Shown one piece after another: positions 16,648 through 24,966 of a stretch of DNA of 64,000 nt. This DNA is from Flemingiibacterium sp045579745 (GTDB lineage Bacteria > Bacillota > Clostridia > Oscillospirales > CAG-272). The DNA is taken from contig JAZNMQ010000024.1 in the NCBI GenBank assembly GCA_045579745.1, forward strand, positions 1-64,000, given 5' to 3'. The position numbers were made by a program, and so were the translations under genes. Below the pieces are notes generated by a model. The model made no database searches. It was not told the DNA's origin and saw nothing but the letters and a program-made list of their open reading frames with translations. Position 1 is the stretch's first letter. Each line of letters begins with the position of its first letter.

Positions 16648-16701
16648 GAAAATCAGATATAAGCTTATTCATCAACTAAAAAAGCGGAAAGGAATTATAT
16701 T

Positions 16702-18162
16702 ATGAAGCTTTATTTTATCATCGGAAGTCAGGACCTTTACGGTGCTGAAACGCTCGCTCAGGCTGAAAAGGACGGCTTTGCGATTGCGTCCTACCTTAAT
16801 GAAAAGCTCGGAAATGTCGATGTCGAGGCTCTGCCTATCGTTCAGACCGCAGCAGGCGCAGAGGATGCCATCCGTACTGCATGCAATGATAAGAGCTGCA
16901 TCGGAGTTATTCTTTGGATGCACACCTTCTCTCCTGCAAAAATGTGGATTCGCGCACTCGAGCAGCTTGATAAGCCCATGCTCCATCTCCACACTCAGTA
17001 TAACGAAAAGCTCCCATATGAAAGCATCGACATGGATTTCATGAACCTCAATCAGTCGGCGCACGGTGACCGCGAATTCGGCTTCATCTGCACAAGACTA
17101 AAGGTTCGCCGCGAGGTCGTTGTCGGCTACTATAAGAATGAATCCGTACTGACTCAGATCCGTAAATTCGCCGATGTTGCCAACGCTGTTGCATTCGGTA
17201 AGGGAATGCGCGTTGCAATGCTCGGAAGCAACATGCGCGATGTTGCGGTTACAGACGGTGACCGCGTTGAAAGCGAAATCAAGTACGGTTGGAATGTCAA
17301 TTACTATGGCATCGGCGATGTTGCTGCACTCGCAAATGAGGTAACCGACTCCGAGGTTGACGCTAAGCTCTCTGAATACAACGAAAAATACGAGCTTGCT
17401 ACCGATAATCTTTGCGCTGTCCGTGAGCAGGCAAAATACGAAATCGCACTTGAGAAATTCATCGCACGCGAAAATGTTTCTGCATTTACCGACACCTTCC
17501 AGGACCTTCACGGTCTTGCACAGCTCCCGGGAATCGCAGTTCAGAACCTAATGGCAAAGGGCATCGGCTTCGGTCCTGAGGGCGACTACAAGACATCTGC
17601 GCTGAATGCAGTTCTCTTTAAAATGGCTGAAAACCGTAGCGGCTCGACAGGCTTCATGGAGGATTACACCTACGACCTCACCGAGGGCGAGGAGCTTGAG
17701 CTTGCGGCTCACATGCTCGAGGTTTCCCCCGTGTTTGCATCCGAAAAGCCTAAGATTGAAGTTCATCCGCTCGGAATCGGAGGAAAGGCTGACCCTGCCC
17801 GTTTGGTATTCGACGGAATCGAGGGCGACGGAATCGCGGTATCAATGATCGACCTTGGCGACCGCTTCAGACTTATCTGTGCTGAAATCGAATTGATAAA
17901 GCAGCCAAAGCCTATGCCTAAGCTTCCTGTCGCAAGACTTATGTGGAAATTAAAGCCCGACTTCAACACCGGTGCGGCTGCCTGGATTTATGCAGGCGGC
18001 GCTCACCACGCTGTTGTTTCGACAGCTCTTACCACCGATGATATCCGCTTGTTTGCAAAGATGACCGGCACCGAGCTTGTTATCATCGACGACAAGACAG
18101 AGCTTTCCTCTTTTGAAGCAAATCTTGAAATGCTTGATCTCATGAGCAAGCTCAGAAAGTAA
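16702..18162 (+). CDS. araA: L-arabinose isomerase
   Basis: Converts L-arabinose to L-ribulose, the first step of arabinose use; manganese-dependent cytoplasmic enzyme. The 486-residue protein has the family opening YFIIGSQDLYG (4-14), the conserved CIGVILWMHTFSPAKMWI (about 64-82), and a C-terminal substrate region with GIGGKADPARLVFD and AGGAHHAVVSTAL. AAAGGA precedes the ATG. It heads araA-kinase-araD on a perfect promoter. A 13-bp hairpin follows the stop and may set the ratio between araA and the downstream genes. Confidence 0.97.
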   Translation: MKLYFIIGSQDLYGAETLAQAEKDGFAIASYLNEKLGNVDVEALPIVQTAAGAEDAIRTACNDKSCIGVILWMHTFSPAKMWIRALEQLDKPMLHLHTQYNEKLPYESIDMDFMNLNQSAHGDREFGFICTRLKVRREVVVGYYKNESVLTQIRKFADVANAVAFGKGMRVAMLGSNMRDVAVTDGDRVESEIKYGWNVNYYGIGDVAALANEVTDSEVDAKLSEYNEKYELATDNLCAVREQAKYEIALEKFIARENVSAFTDTFQDLHGLAQLPGIAVQNLMAKGIGFGPEGDYKTSALNAVLFKMAENRSGSTGFMEDYTYDLTEGEELELAAHMLEVSPVFASEKPKIEVHPLGIGGKADPARLVFDGIEGDGIAVSMIDLGDRFRLICAEIELIKQPKPMPKLPVARLMWKLKPDFNTGAAAWIYAGGAHHAVVSTALTTDDIRLFAKMTGTELVIIDDKTELSSFEANLEMLDLMSKLRK

Positions 18163-18192
18163 TAATAAACCTCAAAAAACCATCACTTTGCG

Positions 18193-18222
18193 GCAGAACA
18201 TCGGTGTCAACCGATGTTCTGC
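18193..18222 (+). other. Intercistronic hairpin araA / kinase
   Basis: Perfect 13-bp stem GCAGAACATCGGT/ACCGATGTTCTGC with a GTCA loop, 30 bases after the araA stop. No U-run follows, so it should not terminate efficiently; it resembles mRNA-stabilising or processing stems that raise the level of the first cistron. Confidence 0.6.
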
Positions 18223-18252
18223 TACATATAAATCAGAAAGGTGGTCAAATAT

Positions 18253-19815
18253 ATGACCAAACAAATCGATACAACAAAAACCTATCTCGGCATTGAATTC
18301 GGTTCAACACGCATCAAAGCCGTGCTGATCGATGACAGCTATAATATTGTTGCAAGCAGTGCATTTGATTGGGAAAATCAGCTTGTGGACGGATATTGGA
18401 CCTACTCGCTCGATCTTATCCACGATGGCATCCGCGCATGCTTCGCCTCACTTCAGGAGGATTTCAAAAGCCGCTATGGCACACCGATTACCGAAATCGG
18501 TGCTATGGGCTTCTCGGGAATGATGCACGGCTATCTTGCGTTCGACGCGGAGGATAATCTTCTCGTTCCTTTCCGAACATGGCGTAACACTACAACCGCT
18601 AAAGCGGCAGAGGTGCTGTCCGAGAAATTCCACTTCAACATTCCTCAGCGTTGGAGCATTGCACATCTTTATCAGGCAATGCTGAACGGTGAGGCGCACG
18701 TCACAAAAATTGCACATATTACAACAATCGCAGGATACATACATTATCTCTTATCGGGTCGCCACGAGGTCGGCATAGGCGAGGCTTCGGGTATCTTCCC
18801 GATTGAAAACGGAGCTTATTCCGAGCCTATGTTAAAGAGCTTCGATGAGCTTTCAGAGGACATGCCGTGGGATCTGCGAAACCTGCTCCCCGAGATCAGA
18901 TGCGCAGGCGAGAGCGGTGCCTATCTCACTGCAGAGGGCGCGAAATTCCTTGACCCTACGGGTGCATTAAATCCCGGCGTTCCGCTCTGTCCTCCCGAGG
19001 GTGACGGCCCTACCGGAATGACTGCCACAAATGCTGTTGCACCGGGTACGGGTAATATTTCTGCAGGAACATCGGTATTCTCCATGCTCGTGCTGTCAAA
19101 GCCGCTTGACGGAATCTATCCTGAGATCGATATTATCACGACTCCCGAGGGATATCCGACCGCAATGGTTCACAGCAACAACGGATGCTCTGAGCTCGAT
19201 GCTATAGTTAAGAACTTTATCGAATTTGCACAGCTTTCAGGCAATCCCATATCAAAATCCGATTGCTATGAGCTGCTGTATCGCAACGCAATGTCAGGCG
19301 ATGCAGACTGCGGCGGCGTTGTTTCCTACAACTTCCTTGCAGGCGAGCCCGTAGCAGGTGTCGAGAAGGCTTGCCCTCTTACATTCCGCACTCAGGACAG
19401 CGAGCCGACGCTTGCAAACGTAATCCGCTCTCAGCTTTACGCTTCTATTGCTTCAATTAAGCTCGGAATGGATATGCTGTCCGAAAACGAAAAAATTGAA
19501 GTTAATATGATCAAGGCACACGGAGGACTGTTCAAGGTCAAGGGCGTAGCTCAGCAAATTCTTGCCGATGCTCTCGATACTCCTATCTCTACCGAAGCTA
19601 CAGCAGGCGAGGGCGGAGCTTGGGGAATGGCGCTTCTTGCAGCCTACATGATAAAGAAGCAGCAACAAACTCTTGGCGAATGGCTCGAGTCTGAGGTCTT
19701 CGCAGGTCAGGAATCGCTCGTATTAAACCCCACAAAGGAAGGCCGCGATGGCTTTAATGAGTACATCAAGCGCTATAAGTCGGGCATTTCTATGTTCAGC
19801 GGACTTAATAAATAA
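18253..19815 (+). CDS. araK: FGGY-family carbohydrate kinase, probable L-ribulokinase (AraK type)
   Basis: Phosphorylates a ketopentose with ATP; position between araA and araD makes L-ribulose the likely substrate. The 520-residue protein has the phosphate-1 loop LGIEFGSTRIKAV near the N-terminus, the FGGY features GFSGMMHGYLAFD, FRTWRN and PQRWSIAHLYQA, the second ATP-site GTGNISAGTSVFSM and the C-terminal adenosine motif AHGGLFKVKGVAQQILADAL. It is not the classical AraB but the clostridial type that databases often label xylulokinase. I start at the ATG at 18253, eight bases after AAAGGTGG; an in-frame GTG four codons upstream lies inside that ribosome site. Confidence 0.87.
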   Translation: MTKQIDTTKTYLGIEFGSTRIKAVLIDDSYNIVASSAFDWENQLVDGYWTYSLDLIHDGIRACFASLQEDFKSRYGTPITEIGAMGFSGMMHGYLAFDAEDNLLVPFRTWRNTTTAKAAEVLSEKFHFNIPQRWSIAHLYQAMLNGEAHVTKIAHITTIAGYIHYLLSGRHEVGIGEASGIFPIENGAYSEPMLKSFDELSEDMPWDLRNLLPEIRCAGESGAYLTAEGAKFLDPTGALNPGVPLCPPEGDGPTGMTATNAVAPGTGNISAGTSVFSMLVLSKPLDGIYPEIDIITTPEGYPTAMVHSNNGCSELDAIVKNFIEFAQLSGNPISKSDCYELLYRNAMSGDADCGGVVSYNFLAGEPVAGVEKACPLTFRTQDSEPTLANVIRSQLYASIASIKLGMDMLSENEKIEVNMIKAHGGLFKVKGVAQQILADALDTPISTEATAGEGGAWGMALLAAYMIKKQQQTLGEWLESEVFAGQESLVLNPTKEGRDGFNEYIKRYKSGISMFSGLNK

Positions 19816-19822
19816 TCTTTTA

Positions 19823-19894
19823 CGGCTTGCTTCATTGCAAGTCGGCAAACATACCGCCCGATCGGGCAGAAAGGCAGACCTGCTTTTGCAGGTC
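19823..19894 (+). promoter_or_regulatory. Three consecutive hairpins in the kinase/araD gap
   Basis: Stem-loops at 19823-19830/19837-19844 (one G-U pair), the palindrome GCCCGATCGGGC at 19856-19867, and GACCTGC/GCAGGTC at 19877-19883/19888-19894 with a TTTT loop. The only good ribosome site, GAAAGG at 19869-19874, lies before the last hairpin, 30 bases from the araD ATG. Folding of the hairpin would bring it to an effective distance of about 12. Confidence 0.55.
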
Positions 19895-19904
19895 GTGAGC
19901 AAAT

Positions 19905-20603
19905 ATGCTTGAAGAATTAAAAAAAGAGGTGCTTGAAGCTAACCTCCTACTTCCGAAATACGAGCTTGTCACATTCACTTGGGGAAATGTTTCCGCAATT
20001 GACCGCGAAAGATCACTCGTGGTAATAAAGCCGTCCGGTGTAAACTATGACGAGCTTAAAAGCGAGGATATGGTAGTTGTCGACCTTGAAAGCGGCAGAG
20101 TGGTTGAGGGAAGATACAAGCCGTCAAGCGACACTCCGACACATCTCGCATTATATCGCGCATTTGAAAATGTCGGCGGAATCGTTCATACTCACAGCAC
20201 AAATGCTACTGCATTTGCACAAGCCGGAGCCGGACTTATACCGCTCGGAACAACTCACGGCGACTACTTCTACGGTGAAATTCCCTGTACACGCGCTATG
20301 ACCGACGCCGAGATAAACGGAGAATACGAAAAAGAAACGGGAAATGTAATTATTGAAACCTTTAAGGGCATTGACCCGCTTTCAATTCCGGGCGTGCTCG
20401 TCAAGAGCCACGGCCCATTCTCGTGGGGAAAGGACGCTATGGAGGCTGTTCACAACTCTGTTGTAATGGAAGAAATAGCGAAGATGAATTTCCGCTCGAT
20501 TCTCATAAATCCCGAAATCGGACACATGCAGCAGGTGCTTCTCGATAAGCATTTTCTTCGCAAGCACGGAGCTAATGCGTATTATGGGCAGGATACAAAA
20601 TAA
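19905..20603 (+). CDS. araD: L-ribulose-5-phosphate 4-epimerase
   Basis: Class II aldolase-fold zinc enzyme that turns L-ribulose 5-phosphate into D-xylulose 5-phosphate, feeding the pentose phosphate pathway. The 232-residue protein has TWGN at 25-28, KPSG at 42-45, SSDTPTH at 74-80, zinc ligands in HTHS (His95, His97) and TTHGDYF near 117-123, and the family ending HGANAYYGQ. No Shine-Dalgarno sequence stands directly before the ATG; see the hairpin region just upstream. It is followed 31 bases later by a second UROD-like gene, probably in the same transcript. Confidence 0.95.
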   Translation: MLEELKKEVLEANLLLPKYELVTFTWGNVSAIDRERSLVVIKPSGVNYDELKSEDMVVVDLESGRVVEGRYKPSSDTPTHLALYRAFENVGGIVHTHSTNATAFAQAGAGLIPLGTTHGDYFYGEIPCTRAMTDAEINGEYEKETGNVIIETFKGIDPLSIPGVLVKSHGPFSWGKDAMEAVHNSVVMEEIAKMNFRSILINPEIGHMQQVLLDKHFLRKHGANAYYGQDTK

Positions 20604-20634
20604 TATCCGTCAGCATTGAGGAGGTATTATCGAA

Positions 20635-21702
20635 ATGACTTCTAAAGAAAGAATTCGCGCCGCAGTTGCGCACAAAAAGACCGATATTATTCCGGCCAAC
20701 TTTGAATGCGTCGGAAATGTCATGGAAAGACTCAAGGCGCATTTTGGATACGAGGACGACGAGCAGGTCAGAGTTCGTCTTGGCTCTGACATACGCGGTA
20801 TTACTCCCACTTATATCGGACCCGAGCGCAAGGGCTATAAGGATGCAAAGGGTAATTCCGTTTGGGTTGGTCATTGGGGCGACCGTCACCGCGTCCACTT
20901 TAACGGAAAAAGCCGCGAGAGCATCCCATGCGATTTCCCGCTTGACAGCATCAACACCATTGAGGGACTAAAAAACTATCCGTGGCCTCGAACAGAATGG
21001 TTTGACTACGAAAGCATCAAGCGTCAATGCGACAAATACAAGGATAAAGCAATAACTATCGGCTATGACGGCCCGTTCCAGATCGCAACGCATATTCGCA
21101 GTATGGATAAGCTCCTTATGGATATGGTTCTCGAGCCGGATTACGCGCATTATCTATTTGATCGCATGGTTGAATTTGAGCTTGAGCATTACGAAAAGAT
21201 GCTCATTGCCGCTGACGGACAGATTGATATTTTAAAATGCTGCGACGATTACGGAACACAGCGCGGGCTGCTGTTCGGAGTTGACTTGTGGGAAGAGTAT
21301 TTTGAAGAAAATACAAAAAAGCTTGTTGATCTTGCTCACAGCTATGGCGCAATGTTTCATCAGCATTCCTGCGGTTCTATGGAACCTATGATACCCGGAC
21401 TTATCAACTGCAAAATAGATATTCTTGAACCGCTTCAAAAGCTTCCCGGAATGGAGCATGACATGCTCAAGAAAGAGTACGGCGACAAGGTAACCTTCCT
21501 CGGTGGAATAGATACTCAGACAATTCTCCCGTTCGGATCTCCGGAGGAGGTTTACAACGAAACCAAGCAGGTCATCTCAACTCTCGGCAAGGATGGCGGA
21601 TACATCCTCATGGCGAGTCAGTCGTTTGAATCTGATGTGCCCGTTGAAAATATTCTCGCAATGTACAGCGTTCGCGATCCCTCGCTTTGGAGTAAGCAAT
21701 AA
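20635..21702 (+). CDS. Uroporphyrinogen decarboxylase-family protein, copy B
   Basis: 355 residues with the same barrel family signs as the gene at 15446: N-terminal MTSKERIRAAVAHKKTD, central HQHSCGSMEPMIPGL (near 242-256), DILEPLQKLPGMD-like strand and VTFLGGIDTQTILPFG. The two copies differ widely outside these motifs, so they are not recent duplicates. The zinc-type His-x-Cys is present; the downstream cysteine expected of MtaA-like methyltransferases is absent. GGAGG precedes the ATG. It is the last gene of the arabinose transcript and ends at a strong terminator. Confidence 0.82.
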   Translation: MTSKERIRAAVAHKKTDIIPANFECVGNVMERLKAHFGYEDDEQVRVRLGSDIRGITPTYIGPERKGYKDAKGNSVWVGHWGDRHRVHFNGKSRESIPCDFPLDSINTIEGLKNYPWPRTEWFDYESIKRQCDKYKDKAITIGYDGPFQIATHIRSMDKLLMDMVLEPDYAHYLFDRMVEFELEHYEKMLIAADGQIDILKCCDDYGTQRGLLFGVDLWEEYFEENTKKLVDLAHSYGAMFHQHSCGSMEPMIPGLINCKIDILEPLQKLPGMEHDMLKKEYGDKVTFLGGIDTQTILPFGSPEEVYNETKQVISTLGKDGGYILMASQSFESDVPVENILAMYSVRDPSLWSKQ

Positions 21703-21708
21703 AAAATC

Positions 21709-21750
21709 AGCGTACCCTCGCAGGCTTTGGCTTGCAAGGGTACGCTTTTT
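21709..21750. terminator. Bidirectional terminator between UROD-like gene B and the lipoprotein gene
   Basis: Stem AGCGTACCCT/AGGGTACGCT (21709-21718 with 21737-21746) with an inner five-pair extension, T-run on the plus side and, read on the minus strand, GATTTTTTATT. It separates convergent operons. Confidence 0.92.
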
Positions 21751-21761
21751 ATATTTCGTTA

Positions 21762-22799
21762 TTATTTCTTATTTCCGTTCTGGAAGATGAAGTCAGGAAG
21801 TTTTTCATTAAAGAGCATATACTGCTTGAGGTAAGGCTTGCCGTACTCCTCGGCGGAATTAATATATTCGGAATTTTCAAGCTCCTCATCTGTAACTGCA
21901 AGACCTTCGAGCTCGGCAATCGCCTGAGCGGCAAGGTACATGAGCGCGTTTTCATTATATACTGTCATGTTTGCTTCAATATACGCATCCATTGTTTTGA
22001 AGCCCTGCGCAAGGATCATCTCCTCACCGGTCATTCCGTAATACATCATAGCGAAATCGTCCTGCTGCTTCAAATCGTAATTGATAACATAATCAAGCAC
22101 GCTCTGAGGAATCGATTCGCATGTAGCCTCACCGATGATCTCGGTAAAGAACATAAATTTCTGTCTGTCAGAAAGCCAGTCCTTGATATCTTCGAGCATT
22201 TCTTCCTTGGTGTTAAATCCGTACTCCTTGGCAACCTCGTCATTGAGCGCCATGATATCGCCCTCGATATAATTGATTGTGGTAACAAAAACAGCGTCCT
22301 TGCCATTTAATTCCTCATTGCCGTAATCTTCAGGGAAGGTAACCTCTACATTAAAGGTTTCGCCCGGATTGTGACCGATTAACTGTTCAAGGAAATCGTC
22401 GATGTAAGCTGTAACACCGATTGTAACCACTGTTCCCTGACCCATTGTTGTTCCGCCCTCAAACTCAACACCGTCTATCGAGCCGACATAATCGATATTA
22501 ACCGTATCGCCGTCCTCAACCGCTCTGTCCTTAATCTGCTCATATTGACCGAGCGATTCCATAATACCGTCAACCTGCTCCTGAATAGCCTCCTCGGTTA
22601 CCTCCTCAAGCGATGCGTCAACATCAATGCCCTTATACTCAGGCAGAGTTACAATTTCCGAGGCTTTTACTCCCTTAAAAAAGCCATCCTTATCAAGTCC
22701 TGTGCTGTAGGTGAATTCTTCCTCTTTTCCGCAGGAAGCAAGTGCTGTTCCCAAAATCACAGCAGTAGCAAGTGCAACAATTCTTTTTGAGGTTTTCAT
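21762..22799 (-). CDS. Trigger-factor-like peptidyl-prolyl isomerase lipoprotein
   Basis: A secreted relative of trigger factor. The start at 22799 (MKTSKRIVAL, GGAGA at proper distance; an ATG four codons upstream overlaps this site) gives a lipoprotein signal with lipobox LASC, Cys23 being the lipidated residue. Then comes an FKBP-type domain (DGDTVNIDYVGSIDGVEFEGG, DDFLEQLIGHNPGE, FPEDYG) and a trigger-factor C-terminal helical domain with VLDYVINYDLKQQ. The ribosome-binding N-terminal domain of true trigger factor is missing. The likely role is folding of exported proteins at the outer face of the membrane, by analogy with PrsA. It is the last gene of the nadA-ispE run. Confidence 0.85.
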   Translation of the reverse strand: MKTSKRIVALATAVILGTALASCGKEEEFTYSTGLDKDGFFKGVKASEIVTLPEYKGIDVDASLEEVTEEAIQEQVDGIMESLGQYEQIKDRAVEDGDTVNIDYVGSIDGVEFEGGTTMGQGTVVTIGVTAYIDDFLEQLIGHNPGETFNVEVTFPEDYGNEELNGKDAVFVTTINYIEGDIMALNDEVAKEYGFNTKEEMLEDIKDWLSDRQKFMFFTEIIGEATCESIPQSVLDYVINYDLKQQDDFAMMYYGMTGEEMILAQGFKTMDAYIEANMTVYNENALMYLAAQAIAELEGLAVTDEELENSEYINSAEEYGKPYLKQYMLFNEKLPDFIFQNGNKK

Positions 22800-22828
22800 G
22801 TTATTCTCCATTCTTTTATTAGTTTATA

Positions 22829-23701
22829 TTAATATATTGGTTCACATAAGTGTGCATCGATGCCTTTGTCAAGCAACGCCTGCTTAGCTTTTTCGGCATT
22901 ACAGGGACTGTCGAAAACCCCGAAGACCGATGGACCGCTTCCACTCATCATTGAGTGAAGCGCACCGCATTCCAGCATGTATTCTTTAAGCCTTTGTGTA
23001 TCCTTGCGTATCGGAAGTATCGCACTTTCGAATATATTTGTCATCGACTTTGCAATCAGATTTATATCGCCCGTTTCAAGTACCGCTGTAAAGCTTCCTA
23101 CATCGACAACGCGCGAGGTGAAATCATACATTTCATCAAGTGTTCGATATGCCAAGGGAGTTGATACGCCCTCTCCGGTTTTGGCAATGATTATATAGCA
23201 CTTCGGAAGCCTCGGGCACGGCGATAATATGTCGCCTACTCCTTTTGTTACACAGATGCCCTTTCTTACGCAGAACGGAACATCAGCCCCGAGCCTCGCA
23301 CCAAGCTCACAAAGCCTGTCTGTGCTGAGTCCGACTCCGTACAGCTTATCAAGTCCGATAAGCGTTGCCGCAGCATCGGTGCTTCCGCCTGCGAGTCCTG
23401 CCGCAATCGGGATGCGTTTTTCGACATGTATCCTTGCTCCGCCTTGTAATCCAAGCTCTCCGAAAAAGAGCTTAGCGGCTCGATAACAAAGGTTGCTCTC
23501 CCCACAGTCAAGTGAGGGCTCACTGCATGTCAGCTCAATTGCCCCAGCCTTTTCAAAAGTGAGCGTATCGTAGAGCGAAACTGACTGCATAACGCTTTCT
23601 ATATTGTGATATCCGTCAGGACGTCTGTCTACAATATCAAGCCAAAGATTTATCTTTGCGGGAGCATTTATTGTAATTTTTTCAGTCAACAGCTTCTCCA
23701 C
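22829..23701 (-). CDS. ispE: 4-diphosphocytidyl-2-C-methyl-D-erythritol kinase
   Basis: GHMP kinase of the non-mevalonate isoprenoid pathway; supplies undecaprenyl phosphate among others. The 290-residue form has PAKINLWLDI (14-23), RPDGYHNIESV (27-37), the ATP loop PIAAGLAGGSTDAAA (98-112) and the C-terminal SGSGPSVFGVF. The start is uncertain: GTG at 23701 has AGGATAAG before it, and TTG at 23689 has GGAG at six bases; relatives usually begin shortly before APAKINL, compatible with either. A 40-base gap separates it from DUF362. Confidence 0.94.
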   Translation of the reverse strand: MEKLLTEKITINAPAKINLWLDIVDRRPDGYHNIESVMQSVSLYDTLTFEKAGAIELTCSEPSLDCGESNLCYRAAKLFFGELGLQGGARIHVEKRIPIAAGLAGGSTDAAATLIGLDKLYGVGLSTDRLCELGARLGADVPFCVRKGICVTKGVGDILSPCPRLPKCYIIIAKTGEGVSTPLAYRTLDEMYDFTSRVVDVGSFTAVLETGDINLIAKSMTNIFESAILPIRKDTQRLKEYMLECGALHSMMSGSGPSVFGVFDSPCNAEKAKQALLDKGIDAHLCEPIY

Positions 23702-23741
23702 CTTATCCTGTTTTGCTTTATTTGATTTAAGCAGTACTGCA

Positions 23742-24908
23742 TTAACCTCCGATAAGCTTAATTATCGGATTTTTCTTAATCTTAACCGCTTTAAACGGGC
23801 AGAGCTCCTGACAGCAATAGCATCTGATGCAATCGGATTTAATTATGAATGCCTGCTTTTTGCCGGCTTTGGCGGGTTTTAATTCGATCGTATTTCTCGG
23901 ACAGCTCTTAACGCATTCTCCGCATCCTACGCATTTTGCCGTATCAACGAGCGGTCTTGGCTGCAGCCAATCGTTGAGCCTGCCTCCGAACATATTCGGC
24001 AGAATTTTAAGCATCGAGCCACCACGAAGCGGATTGCTTGCGGTATCCGGCTTTTTGAAATCATCGACCGTAAGGTCAGACAGCTTTTCGTCAGACAAAA
24101 TTTTAAGCTCATAAACACCGCTTGGACAAAGTCCGCGACGCTTAGCTTCTTCAAGCATTATTACACTGTCAACCTTGATAAGCGAGGAAGCCGCAATATC
24201 GACCGAAAACGGATTAAGTCCCGACAAAATGCAGTTAAGCTTTCTCGGCTCACCGCCTGTCGGACCGTTACCCTCCATCGCCAAAATACCGTCTACGACA
24301 TTGAATGTTGGCTTCATGGCGATTATTGTTCCGACAAGGTCTGCAAGCATCGAGCCGAAATCGTTATAATCAGGGAATCGCGCGTGCATTTCAAACTTCT
24401 GAACACCCGGAATTACGCCGAAATAATTCTTTGCCGCGCCGCTGTAGCCGGTCAGCGAATGGCTTTTCAGCTTTGCCAGATCGACAATTACATCTGCATT
24501 AACGATGGGGGTAATCATGTTGAAAACCTTGGAGGTTTTACCGTTCGGAGCGGCTACCTCCTGATAGCTCGTATCAAAATTCAGCGGAACATTCATCCGC
24601 TCTGCAACCGCAGTCAATCCGCATCCGCGATAGGTTCCCGCAAGCGTTTGCTCGGTATAAAGACCACCCGGGCTCTCGGCTATTAGGATATCCGAAGCAC
24701 TTTCTTTAAGTATGCGTATCACAGCTTCAAGCACTGCGGGATGTGTTGTTGCCGCAGCCTCGGGACTTTTTTTCATAACGAGGTTCGGCTTAATTACGAC
24801 ACGCTTGTCCTTAAACATATCCGCCGCACCGAGCTTATCAAGCTGCAAGCGGAGTACACGCTCAATATCGTCTACATCATAGCTCTCACATCTGTCAAGA
24901 GCTACCAT
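23742..24908 (-). CDS. DUF362 protein with C-terminal 2x[4Fe-4S] ferredoxin domain
   Basis: 388 residues from the ATG at 24908, which has AAAAGG five bases upstream; an earlier ATG at 24926 lacks a ribosome site. The DUF362 domain covers about 1-300 (VVIKPNLVMKKSPEAAATTHPAV, DLAKLKSHSLTGYSGAAKNYFG, VVDGILAMEGNGPTGGEPR). The tail has two ferredoxin clusters, CVGCGECVKSCP and CIRCYCCQELCP. The function of DUF362 is unknown; the iron-sulphur clusters suggest electron transfer. It follows nadB, whose FADH2 must be reoxidised, but any link to that is speculation. Confidence 0.88.
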   Translation of the reverse strand: MVALDRCESYDVDDIERVLRLQLDKLGAADMFKDKRVVIKPNLVMKKSPEAAATTHPAVLEAVIRILKESASDILIAESPGGLYTEQTLAGTYRGCGLTAVAERMNVPLNFDTSYQEVAAPNGKTSKVFNMITPIVNADVIVDLAKLKSHSLTGYSGAAKNYFGVIPGVQKFEMHARFPDYNDFGSMLADLVGTIIAMKPTFNVVDGILAMEGNGPTGGEPRKLNCILSGLNPFSVDIAASSLIKVDSVIMLEEAKRRGLCPSGVYELKILSDEKLSDLTVDDFKKPDTASNPLRGGSMLKILPNMFGGRLNDWLQPRPLVDTAKCVGCGECVKSCPRNTIELKPAKAGKKQAFIIKSDCIRCYCCQELCPFKAVKIKKNPIIKLIGG

Positions 24909-24966
24909 GTAATCCTTTTCTATCATCTTGATTTATGCTTTCATTAAACGAAAGCTTCCTTTCTGC

